Origin: Alicyclobacillus tolerans
GTDB lineage: Bacteria; Bacillota; Bacilli; Alicyclobacillales; Alicyclobacillaceae
Length of the DNA: 51,977 nt
NCBI RefSeq assembly: GCF_001447355.1
Contig: NZ_JXBW01000021.1
Span: 1-51,977, forward strand
Direction: 5' to 3'
This document shows positions 44,559-51,766 of this stretch, piece by piece. Both the position numbers and the translations under genes were made by a program. Position 1 is the first letter of the stretch, and every line of letters begins with the position of its first letter. The notes beneath the pieces are model-generated. The model ran no database searches and was not told the DNA's origin. It worked only from the letters and a program-made list of their open reading frames with translations.

Positions 44559-45540
44559 AGGACAAACCGTTGTCATCACTGGAGGGACCGGTTCGTGGGG
44601 AAAACAACTGTCCCGTACCCTATTACACTATCGTCCGCAAACAATCCGTATCCTTTCTCGCAACGAGTTTTCGCAAGTGGAGATGGAACGTGCATTTGCA
44701 GACACGGGCCGCCTCCAGTTTTTCATTGGCGATGTTCGCGATCTCGATGCAGTCCGCAAAGTTTGTTCGGGTGCGGATTACGTGTTTCACTTAGCGGCAC
44801 TCAAACACGTCCCTGTCTGCGAACGGCACCCGCGCGAGGCGATGAAGACCAACATTCTCGGCACGCAAAACATCATTCAGGCTAGCATCGAATGCGGCGT
44901 CAAGAAGGTCATTGACGTCTCAACGGACAAAGCTGTCGAGCCTATTAACTTGTATGGCATGACGAAGGCGCTCGGCGAGAAACTGATCCTGCAAGCCAAC
45001 GCGGAAAGCCAACACACGCGGTTTGTCTGCATCCGCGGTGGCAACGTCCTCGGTAGCAACGGTAGCGTGGTGCCACTGTTCATCCGTCAGCTACAAAATG
45101 GCCATCCCATCACCCTAACGTCGCGCGAGATGACTCGTTTCTTTCTCACCATCGAAGACGCCATTGACCTCCTCATCCACGCCGCGACGATGTCGTTGGG
45201 AGGAGAAACATTTGTCATGCGCATGCCATCCTGTCGCATGATCGATCTCGCCAGCGTGATCGCAGACTATTACGGTCAAAACCATCCTGCCATTAAGGAA
45301 ATTGGCATTCGGCCTGGCGAGAAATTGCACGAGGTGCTTGTCTCTCGTCAAGAAGCGCCTCGCACGTACAGATTGGATGATCGCTACTTCGTCGTGCTGC
45401 CGATGGATCCAAATCCCAATCTCGTCGATAGGTATGGCCGCCTCGATCCGCTTGCGCTTGCGAGCTATGAGTCCAATATGCAACTACTACCCCAAAATGA
45501 CATTCGCGCACTTTTACAACGAGGGGGATTCTTAGCATGA
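44551..45540 (+). CDS. UDP-GlcNAc 4,6-dehydratase/epimerase (CapE/FnlA/WbvB type)
   Basis: A short-chain dehydrogenase that converts UDP-GlcNAc to a 4-keto-6-deoxy-L-hexose intermediate. The 329-residue product has ITGGTGSWGKQLSRTLLHYR (GxxGxxG). It has the distinctive VIDVSTDKAVEPINLYGMTK (Thr-Asp-Lys and Tyr-x-x-x-Lys) and HLAALKHVPVCERHP, with a C-RGGNVLGSNGSVVPLF block. These match CapE and not plain GalE or CapD membrane dehydratases. It overlaps the epimerase and the reductase gene, so it is one operon. Confidence 0.9.
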   Translation: MFEGQTVVITGGTGSWGKQLSRTLLHYRPQTIRILSRNEFSQVEMERAFADTGRLQFFIGDVRDLDAVRKVCSGADYVFHLAALKHVPVCERHPREAMKTNILGTQNIIQASIECGVKKVIDVSTDKAVEPINLYGMTKALGEKLILQANAESQHTRFVCIRGGNVLGSNGSVVPLFIRQLQNGHPITLTSREMTRFFLTIEDAIDLLIHAATMSLGGETFVMRMPSCRMIDLASVIADYYGQNHPAIKEIGIRPGEKLHEVLVSRQEAPRTYRLDDRYFVVLPMDPNPNLVDRYGRLDPLALASYESNMQLLPQNDIRALLQRGGFLA

Positions 45541-46373
45541 AGACTCTTGTCTTAGGCGCCGGTGGCATGGCTGGGCATATGATCTATGAATACTTCCAAA
45601 GGCACTCTGTACACGACACCTTTGGAACCGTCTTGCATACCTATCCGCAGTTTGCAAGCCCTGTGACAAACCACATCATGCGCTTGGATGTACGAGATAC
45701 CCTACGCGTACAAACACTCATTGCCGTCATCCGCCCAGATGTTGTCATCAATGCGGTCGGGATACTGCCGGCTGTCGCGAACCGTGAGGTCGCGACAGCC
45801 ATTCGCATCAATGCGCTGTTCCCACACGAACTCGTCGAGATTTGCAACGAATACGATTGTCGGCTCATTCATATCAGTACCGACTGCGTGTTTGACGGCA
45901 CAACGGGCATGTATGAGGAACGCGATTTGCCAAACGCATACACCGTTTACGGACGGACCAAAGCGTTAGGGGAGATTATGGACGGGCCGCACCTTACCAT
46001 CCGTACCTCCATCGTTGGGCCCGAGAAAAAGAACGAGGGAACCGGCTTACTCGCCTGGTTCTTACGACAGCAAGGAACGGTATCTGGCTTTCGCAACGCA
46101 TTGTGGAACGGCGTGACCACACTGCAACTCGCAAAAACCATCAACTGGGCCTTGACACGCCCAATTTCAGGGCTTGTCCATTTGACGGGGCCGCACCCAA
46201 TTTCAAAATATGACTTGTTATGTATGTTTCAGAAGACGTGGTATCAATCCGACCGCGAGATCGTAGCTGTGGAAGAGCCTAGAATCAATCGAACACTACG
46301 AAATACACGCGCTGATTTTCATCCCGATGTGCCTTCATACGCTGAGATGATTGACGATCTCGCTCATTGGTAG
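45537..46373 (+). CDS. RmlD-type NAD(P)-dependent sugar reductase
   Basis: A 278-residue SDR reductase of the dTDP-4-dehydrorhamnose reductase type, starting MKTLVLGAGGMAGHMIYEYF. Key features are RPDVVINAVGILP, the Ser-Thr-Asp of RLIHISTDCVFDGTTG and the Y-G-R-T-K active site in NAYTVYGRTKALGEI, then TIRTSIVGPE. It lacks the carboxyl cupin domain of CapF/FnlB, so it resembles WbvR, which reduces the same 4-keto sugar at C4. It overlaps the dehydratase gene by 4 bases, so it is an operon of three. Confidence 0.86.
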   Translation: MKTLVLGAGGMAGHMIYEYFQRHSVHDTFGTVLHTYPQFASPVTNHIMRLDVRDTLRVQTLIAVIRPDVVINAVGILPAVANREVATAIRINALFPHELVEICNEYDCRLIHISTDCVFDGTTGMYEERDLPNAYTVYGRTKALGEIMDGPHLTIRTSIVGPEKKNEGTGLLAWFLRQQGTVSGFRNALWNGVTTLQLAKTINWALTRPISGLVHLTGPHPISKYDLLCMFQKTWYQSDREIVAVEEPRINRTLRNTRADFHPDVPSYAEMIDDLAHW

Positions 46374-46377
46374 ATGC

Positions 46378-47505
46378 TTAACGGGTGGGTCCTCCTCCCA
46401 CCCGCTCATACAACGCGAGCAGCGGTTCACATACCTTCTCAATGGCAAACCGCTGCGCAACCCATCGTCGGCAAGTATCACCGAGGGCAGGTAAGACTTC
46501 TCGCATCGCAGTCACTTGGCTCATGGTCCGGGTAAGGACGGAGCGTGTAACAGGCAGAACGGCATCGTGATCGCCAAAATACATATGCCAAGCCAGATCA
46601 AACGTCTTCGGCTCGACGAGGCCAACAAAGCCGTGCGATCCCACCGCAACGACCGGCTTACCTGCAGCCATCGCTTCAAGTGCGACGCGACCTGTCCCTA
46701 CCACAGCATTTGCAACATTGTAGACACAATTCATGTTATCCGATCCGCCGAGCACGTGAACCCATGGCATACGTCTCCGACCGTTCCACTTGACCACAAA
46801 GTGCTCTAATTCCGCTCGTCGGGCGCCGTTACCCACGACCAGAGCATGTACGTCCCGATATGCCTTGTGCACCCCTGTAGCGGAAAGGACGAATGTCTTC
46901 GCGATTTTCGCCTTCTCCCAAGCCATGCGCCCTGTATACAACCAGACAAACGCCTCGTTAGAAAGGCCCAGTCTGTTCCGCAGGGAGACGTCGTCAGCGG
47001 GATGAAATTCACTCAGATCCACCCCGTTGGGAATTACCACAGATTTATATCCCCAATTTCGCAGCTGTGTTTCGAGTGGTGGGCTCACCGCGACCACGCC
47101 AGAGGCACCTCGCAGAACAATTTGCAGTTTCTCTGGATCTTCGTAGGTACCGTGCACGGTATACAAAAACGGCACCCCGTGTTCTTGTGCAGCGGCCAAT
47201 GCCACAAGGCCCGTTGGCAGTTGGTGTGCGTGGACGAGATCGATTTGTTGCGTGGTCATCACGTCGCGTAAGATGGCCAATGTCTCTTGCCGATAGCTAT
47301 CCGCTAGTGCAGTCAATGTGGACCATGCAGGCTTGGGTAAACACACGTTCGGGATTTGAAGAGCCCGAACACGCGTCAGCAACGGACCGTCTGCGGCAGC
47401 AACCAAGACATTTACATGTTTGCGCAAAAGCATCTTTGCTATGGATAACACATGTGTTTCCGTACCGCCAAGGTTCCACTCATCCAGAACCATGAGGACG
47501 CGCAT
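46378..47505 (-). CDS. Glycosyltransferase family 4 (GT-B fold)
   Basis: A retaining glycosyltransferase of the GT4 type. The 375-residue product has the amino-terminal Rossmann domain (MRVLMVLDEWNLGGTETHVL, the GG-x-E-x-H-V signature of GT4). A linker region VVIPNGVDLSEFHPADDVSL and WLYTGRMAWEKAKIAKTFV follow. A carboxyl nucleotide-sugar site is GTGRVALEAMAAGKPVVAVG, with the Glu of E-A-M-A-A-G-K-P. There is no membrane segment. GGGAGGGGGC precedes the ATG. It is convergent with the reductase operon, in the glycan cluster. Confidence 0.9.
   Translation of the reverse strand: MRVLMVLDEWNLGGTETHVLSIAKMLLRKHVNVLVAAADGPLLTRVRALQIPNVCLPKPAWSTLTALADSYRQETLAILRDVMTTQQIDLVHAHQLPTGLVALAAAQEHGVPFLYTVHGTYEDPEKLQIVLRGASGVVAVSPPLETQLRNWGYKSVVIPNGVDLSEFHPADDVSLRNRLGLSNEAFVWLYTGRMAWEKAKIAKTFVLSATGVHKAYRDVHALVVGNGARRAELEHFVVKWNGRRRMPWVHVLGGSDNMNCVYNVANAVVGTGRVALEAMAAGKPVVAVGSHGFVGLVEPKTFDLAWHMYFGDHDAVLPVTRSVLTRTMSQVTAMREVLPALGDTCRRWVAQRFAIEKVCEPLLALYERVGGGPTR
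46382..46404 (+). terminator. GC-rich hairpin at the convergent 3' ends (reductase/GT4)
   Basis: A perfect 8-bp inverted repeat (CGGGTGGG / CCCACCCG) with a 7-base loop lies 8 bases after the reductase stop and within the last codons of the opposing glycosyltransferase. There is no T run. It may stop or protect the plus-strand transcript; this is inference. Confidence 0.4.
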
Positions 47506-47684
47506 GCGTAATGCCCCCTCCCTGTGGTTAAAATCGACGTCTGAAAGCCCTTTGTACCATTATTTGTATTATGGATCGTAGATTTTGTTCGAGGCAGACA
47601 TCTGGTTCGAGGAAACACAGGCTTTGAACTTAAACCTGACCATCTGCATTATCCAATTTTTATACAAATAGTTATTTATACGTG

Positions 47685-47712
47685 GAATATGCATGTACAC
47701 ATCCATACAACT
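47685..47712 (+). promoter_or_regulatory. Possible sporulation (sigma-E/K-like) promoter
   Basis: A GAATAT element (47685-47690) lies 13 bases before CATACAACT (47704-47712), close to the mother-cell sigma-E/K type (CATACA-containing -10). It sits about 30 bases before the first LSm-like gene's ATG at 47742. The match is by eye and would fit spore-coat expression. Confidence 0.4.
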
Positions 47713-47741
47713 GGTACAAACCCGCAGAAAGGATGATGGAC

Positions 47742-48143
47742 ATGGCACAACTTCGGGTGCCTGGCCAAACGGCCGCTGACCGCGCGCAGGTTCTGATTCA
47801 GGCGGTCGAGGAAGCGTTGACCAACGTTACACAAACGTTGAATCAAAACGGTTTAACGACTGCTACGTCGACGCTGACCAACACACTCAACAGCATACTG
47901 ACCTCTCTTGAAAATTTGCTTGCCAGCCTGACAAGCTCGTTGTCGAACACCTCGTCGCGACCGACGACCGTAACTGGCGTCTTGCAAAAGCTGCTGGACC
48001 AGCGAGTGACGATCACGACACCATTCGACACATTGACCGGCACACTGTCCTCGCTGCAGTCAAATTATGCCACATTGGTCGAGCCGTCCGGCAGTCTGGT
48101 ACTGATTCCACTCAACCGGATCCAATCGGTACAGCAAGCCTGA
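47742..48143 (+). CDS. LSm-like (DUF2642-type) small protein, probable spore-surface protein
   Basis: A 133-residue protein. The amino half is a Thr/Asn/Leu-rich helical stretch (EEALTNVTQTLNQNGLTTAT ... NSILTSLENLLASLTSSL). The carboxyl 45 residues form an LSm-like beta motif (QRVTITTPFDTLTGTLSSLQ, YATLVEPSGSLVLIPLNRI), as in DUF2642 proteins of spore-formers. The start at 47742 (MAQLRVPGQTAAD) has AAAGG about 9 bases upstream. It has no signal peptide. A coat role is inferred from the cluster and a sporulation-like promoter; the family's function is not established. Confidence 0.7.
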   Translation: MAQLRVPGQTAADRAQVLIQAVEEALTNVTQTLNQNGLTTATSTLTNTLNSILTSLENLLASLTSSLSNTSSRPTTVTGVLQKLLDQRVTITTPFDTLTGTLSSLQSNYATLVEPSGSLVLIPLNRIQSVQQA

Positions 48144-48174
48144 ATGGAGTTTGTTACGTGAGGAGGGGATTTGT

Positions 48175-48393
48175 ATGAATTTGCAACCGACACTGGCAAA
48201 TACACTGAATCAACTGTTCGGGCAAACCATTGAAATTGCCATAGGCAACAACCTGATTGAAGCAGTGGTCAGCTTTGCTGGAAATGAAATTCTCGCTGTG
48301 GTCGAGCTGGGGACTGGTGGATATGGATATGGCACCAACAATCTGACGACCTACGTTGCACTGTCTGCCGTTGACTTCATCCGCATCTTGTAA
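48175..48393 (+). CDS. Small LSm-like protein (72 aa)
   Basis: The 72-residue product starts MNLQPTLANTLNQLFGQTIE and repeats the beta-rich plan of its neighbour (IAIGNNLIEAVVSFAGNEIL ... TTYVALSAVDFIRIL), without the helical half. It carries a Gly/Tyr-rich loop (GTGGYGYGTNN). The ATG at 48175 follows GAGGAGGGGATTTGT, a strong site, 31 bases after the previous stop. The pair is likely one transcript. A weak relation to DUF2642 is judged by eye. Confidence 0.6.
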   Translation: MNLQPTLANTLNQLFGQTIEIAIGNNLIEAVVSFAGNEILAVVELGTGGYGYGTNNLTTYVALSAVDFIRIL

Positions 48394-48401
48394 CAGATAG
48401 C

Positions 48402-48426
48402 CGCCGGGTGGCCACCGCCCCCGGCG
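48402..48426 (+). other. Intergenic hairpin before the last glycosyltransferase
   Basis: A perfect 7-bp GC stem (CGCCGGG / CCCGGCG) with an 11-base loop lies between the small LSm-like gene and the glycosyltransferase. It has no T run. It could partly reduce expression of the distal gene or protect the upstream message. Confidence 0.45.
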
Positions 48427-48449
48427 CTATAGGCAATAGGGGTGAGCTT

Positions 48450-49697
48450 ATGTGGCGAGTCATCATTTTCACGTCCGCATCCTGCCCGGCGTGGCGCTCT
48501 ACGATGCACTCCTTGTTGCGCCATGGTTGGCGGTGCGAAGACATCTCACTCGTGAGGACAGATGAAATGGGAGATGCAGGACCAGCGGCTCAGAGGCTGG
48601 GTATGAGCACCTGGTCACTCGACGATTTGTACAAAGCCATCCACCATGACAACGCCATGTATATGTTCCTATGTGCCGGTGAGCAACTTATAGAAGCGGC
48701 AAACGTGCAAGAGTTTGCGTACAAGCAGTACTCTGTCTTGACGATTGCTAGCGGCCATGGTCTAGATAGACGCGTGCTCGCGATGCGAGGGTGCATCCTT
48801 GCAAACCACTGGAAACGGGCGGCTCACCTGTTACGCGTCGATCCTGTATCCGCGCTTCATGCATGGTCTGAGCTCGCTCCCGAGGAGGAAACGTACACGT
48901 TTGACCGAAACATTGTTCGATCTCCACGTTCCAATCATCTTCTTCAGACATATCGTGCTCAACTGTTAGAGTGTCCACACGAACATGATACAAGCTTTCC
49001 AACTGTCGCGATCGCGCTTGTCAACTACAACATGCACCGACACCTCGCCTTGGGTTTGGCCTCGATCGAGGCGCAAATCGACGACCTACACGAGATTTGG
49101 CTGATTGATGACGGATCAACCGACGGCTCCCAAGATCTCCTGCATGACTTTGCGAAACGCGTACCTAGGGTGTCGCTGGTCACACTGCCGCACAACGTCG
49201 GCAAAGCTCGCGCCGCGAATGTCGCCATGGAACAGATCAAGGCAGACTTTCTTCTCGAAATGGACGCGGACGACTGGCTCGATCCGCACGCCGTGCGAAT
49301 GATTCGCAATCAGCTATTGACGTTGGACGATGACATCAATTTGCTATTCGGAAATATGCGTAATTGGCGAATCGATGCGCGCGGAGGCTATCGGTTGACG
49401 GACGTACAAAAAGGTGAACCCGTACGCACAACGCAACAACTCGCAACGTATCGATTTCCTCTGGGACCGCGGGTGTATCGCACCTCGATATTACAAGTTG
49501 TAGGCGGGTTCCCAATCCTTTCGTTTGCCGACGGACGTCTATATGAAGATGTTGCGCTCATCCGAGAGCTCATGCGAGTCGGGCGGATCGAATATCGAGA
49601 CTTTACCGTGTACAATCGTTTGCTTCATCGCGAAAGCATCACCCATCAGCACGTGAAGCTATGGCCTCTATTTGTGGAATCGTACTTGACCCAATAA
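48450..49697 (+). CDS. Glycosyltransferase family 2 with an extra N-terminal domain
   Basis: The 415-residue protein has a carboxyl GT2 domain (about 180-400): TVAIALVNYNMHRHLALGL, IWLIDDGSTDGSQ, GKARAANVAMEQIKADFLLE and the DxD-type LEMDADDWLDPHAV. The first about 180 residues (MWRVIIFTSASCPAWRSTMH...) are of unknown type, with a FLCAGEQ... stretch that might be a degenerate second GT-A domain. GGGGTGAG lies before the ATG at 48450. The last 59 bases overlap the opposing pabB-pabC gene. Confidence 0.82.
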   Translation: MWRVIIFTSASCPAWRSTMHSLLRHGWRCEDISLVRTDEMGDAGPAAQRLGMSTWSLDDLYKAIHHDNAMYMFLCAGEQLIEAANVQEFAYKQYSVLTIASGHGLDRRVLAMRGCILANHWKRAAHLLRVDPVSALHAWSELAPEEETYTFDRNIVRSPRSNHLLQTYRAQLLECPHEHDTSFPTVAIALVNYNMHRHLALGLASIEAQIDDLHEIWLIDDGSTDGSQDLLHDFAKRVPRVSLVTLPHNVGKARAANVAMEQIKADFLLEMDADDWLDPHAVRMIRNQLLTLDDDINLLFGNMRNWRIDARGGYRLTDVQKGEPVRTTQQLATYRFPLGPRVYRTSILQVVGGFPILSFADGRLYEDVALIRELMRVGRIEYRDFTVYNRLLHRESITHQHVKLWPLFVESYLTQ

Positions 49698-51471
49698 GTT
49701 CGACTGGCACCCATCCCCGTACACTGTTGATCCACCAAAGACGGTCGACCATGGCGATTTCGGAGATATGCAGAACGCGTTCCACAACACGTCCTTGCTG
49801 TAACAAATATGCACGCAAGGTACCTGGCAATAGTCCGCATGAAACTGGGGGCGTATAAAGGCCACCTTGCCACTCGTAGACCAGGTTCGCAAACGTGAAC
49901 TCTGTAACCTCCCCAGCCTCATTGAACATGATGGCGTCGAATCGGTCGCCCAAATGCGCCCGTATGGCGTCATAGCACTCGCGGCGGGTGGTCTTGTGAT
50001 ATAGCCAACATTCGTCTGATGACACGGGCATGTGAGCCAACACGACAGGCTTCACGACGTTGGATAACGCGTCGGCCGGATTCCAGACGCATGGCTCCAA
50101 TGGCTCCCTGCCCATCTCAACCTCTACCTCTCCAGTTCTCTCCAGCCTCATGCGCACTCGCCGTGCCCCTGCCGGGTGTCGCTGCGCGCAATTGGAAAGA
50201 GCCTGCTCTACCTTGGCGCGATCGAACGGGATTTGAAAGTATTCTGCAGACGCGGATAAGCGCTGAAGATGGTACGTGTATAGCGCATATTCTCCGGACT
50301 CAAGGCGCAAGGTTTCAAGTAAAGCGAACTCCTGCTCAGCATCCTTTAACACCTGTGCCTTGGCGTGGAGTTCGTCGTACTCATCCCTTGCTTGCGAATC
50401 CCATGTGATGCCACCCCCTGTCCCGTAGGTGGCTATGCCCCTCGCGCGATCGAGTTCCACAGTCCGAATGGCTACATTGAACACAGCGCGATCTTGTGGC
50501 AGCAATAGGCCAATACTTCCGCAGTACACGCCGCGCGGCTCGGCCTCTAGCTCTGCAATCCGAGACATGGTGCTGATTTTAGGCGCACCTGTGATGGAGC
50601 CACATGGAAACAAAGCCTCAAAGATATCCACGAGATCGACATCATCACGTAACTCGGCGACGACGGTAGAGGTCATTTGTAACACGGATGGATATGTCTC
50701 GACCTCAAAAAGTGCTGGTACACGGACACTACCTGGCAAAGCAATGCGGCCGATGTCATTGCGGAGCAAATCGACGATCATCACATTCTCGGCGCAGTTT
50801 TTTTCCGAGTTGCGCAGCCACTTGGCAAGCTCGGCGTCGTCGTTAAGCGTAAGTCCGCGCTTCATGGTTCCCTTCATGGGCCGCGTTGTAATACGACAGC
50901 CGTCACGAGCAAAAAAGAGTTCCGGTGAGATGGACAAGATGGACCAATCATCACTGCGTAGGTAAGCCGCGTATGGCGCCCGTTGGGCCAATCGCAGCAT
51001 TTCATAGAATGCGAAGTCATCGCCGGAAAACGAAGCCCTGAGGCGAACCGTATAGTTCACCTGGTAGGTATCACCGGCAGCTATGGCCTGGCGGATGCGG
51101 CTCACGGCCTCGCCATATCTCTCGGGCGATGTTTGCAAACTCCACGTTCCGACTTGATAAGCACCTGCCCCCATGTGCTCCGCTAAGGCCGTGGAATCTG
51201 CGGCGCGATCGAAAACAGCGAACCATGCGAGCGGAAGCCCTGACTTCGCAGGGAGGCGGACTCGGTAGGCGGGATCGAACGCTGGAGCTGCCTCGTAAGT
51301 CACAAAACCTGCTGCGTAGTACCCTTCCTTGGCTGCGGCTTCTACTTCGCGCAAAATTCTAGGTACATCTCCCTCGCAGGTCGCCGCATGAATGCTTCTG
51401 GGATTGCTAAATACAAGGCGTCGTGGCGGATTACCGTCGATTGAAAAGTCGAACACCAAAAGTGGATTCAA
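49639..51471 (-). CDS. Aminodeoxychorismate synthase component I / aminodeoxychorismate lyase fusion (PabB-PabC)
   Basis: This fusion makes p-aminobenzoate for folate. Residues about 1-380 are the chorismate-binding PabB part: IRQAIAAGDTYQVNYTVRL, RPMKGTMKRGL, ENVMIVDLLRNDIGR, LFPCGSITGAPKISTM and YGTGGGITWDS. Residues about 385-610 are the PLP lyase PabC part, with WLYHKTTRRECYD (the PLP-binding Lys) and MFNEAGEVTEFTFANLVYEW. A separate glutaminase PabA is not adjacent. The TTG start at 51471 follows AAGGGAGAAG. The 3' end overlaps the neighbouring glycosyltransferase by 59 bases. Confidence 0.93.
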   Translation of the reverse strand: MNPLLVFDFSIDGNPPRRLVFSNPRSIHAATCEGDVPRILREVEAAAKEGYYAAGFVTYEAAPAFDPAYRVRLPAKSGLPLAWFAVFDRAADSTALAEHMGAGAYQVGTWSLQTSPERYGEAVSRIRQAIAAGDTYQVNYTVRLRASFSGDDFAFYEMLRLAQRAPYAAYLRSDDWSILSISPELFFARDGCRITTRPMKGTMKRGLTLNDDAELAKWLRNSEKNCAENVMIVDLLRNDIGRIALPGSVRVPALFEVETYPSVLQMTSTVVAELRDDVDLVDIFEALFPCGSITGAPKISTMSRIAELEAEPRGVYCGSIGLLLPQDRAVFNVAIRTVELDRARGIATYGTGGGITWDSQARDEYDELHAKAQVLKDAEQEFALLETLRLESGEYALYTYHLQRLSASAEYFQIPFDRAKVEQALSNCAQRHPAGARRVRMRLERTGEVEVEMGREPLEPCVWNPADALSNVVKPVVLAHMPVSSDECWLYHKTTRRECYDAIRAHLGDRFDAIMFNEAGEVTEFTFANLVYEWQGGLYTPPVSCGLLPGTLRAYLLQQGRVVERVLHISEIAMVDRLWWINSVRGWVPVELIGSSTIPQIEAIASRADG

Positions 51472-51533
51472 ACTATGGACTTCTCCCTTCGACTTAGGTC
51501 TTCACTCGCCCTGACATCTCGCGCGTAGTCATA

Positions 51534-51549
51534 CCGGCATATGTGCCGG
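51534..51549. repeat. Palindrome upstream of pabB-pabC
   Basis: A 16-base site with perfect arms (CCGGCA, TATG, TGCCGG) lies 63 bases before the pabB-pabC start, between it and the rRNA operon terminator. It may be an operator or a hairpin in the leader. Function is unknown. Confidence 0.45.
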
Positions 51550-51601
51550 ACGAGTGGGTGTTGGCGAAGGATTAACTTGGCCAGGGATTAACTATATAGC
51601 A

Positions 51602-51633
51602 AACAGAGCCAGGCATCTTCGCCTGACTCTGTT
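51602..51633 (-). terminator. Terminator hairpin after 5S rRNA
   Basis: On the minus strand a long stem (AACAGAGTCAGGC / GCCTGGCTCTGTT, one G-U pair) with a 6-base loop lies 7 bases after the 5S 3' end. Only a short T run follows. It is the likely end of the rRNA operon. Confidence 0.78.
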
Positions 51634-51640
51634 CTCTCTT

Positions 51641-51758
51641 GCCTGGCAACGGCCTACCTTCCCAGTCCCTCTCGAGAAAAGTATTCTCGGCGCTGGAGGT
51701 CTTCACGTCCGTGTTCGGGATGGGTACGGGTGTTTCCCCTACGCTATGGTCACCAGAC
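51641..51758 (-). rRNA. rrf: 5S ribosomal RNA
   Basis: The minus-strand sequence reads GTCTGGTGACCATAGCG and continues with the highly conserved ACACCCGTACCCATCCCGAA and CACGGACGTGAAG, ending GTTGCCAGGC. Its first and last seven bases pair (GUCUGGU with GCCAGGC), forming helix I. The length is 118 bases, normal for 5S. It is the last gene of an rRNA operon whose 16S and 23S genes lie beyond the right edge. Confidence 0.95.
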
Positions 51759-51766
51759 TTTCATGC

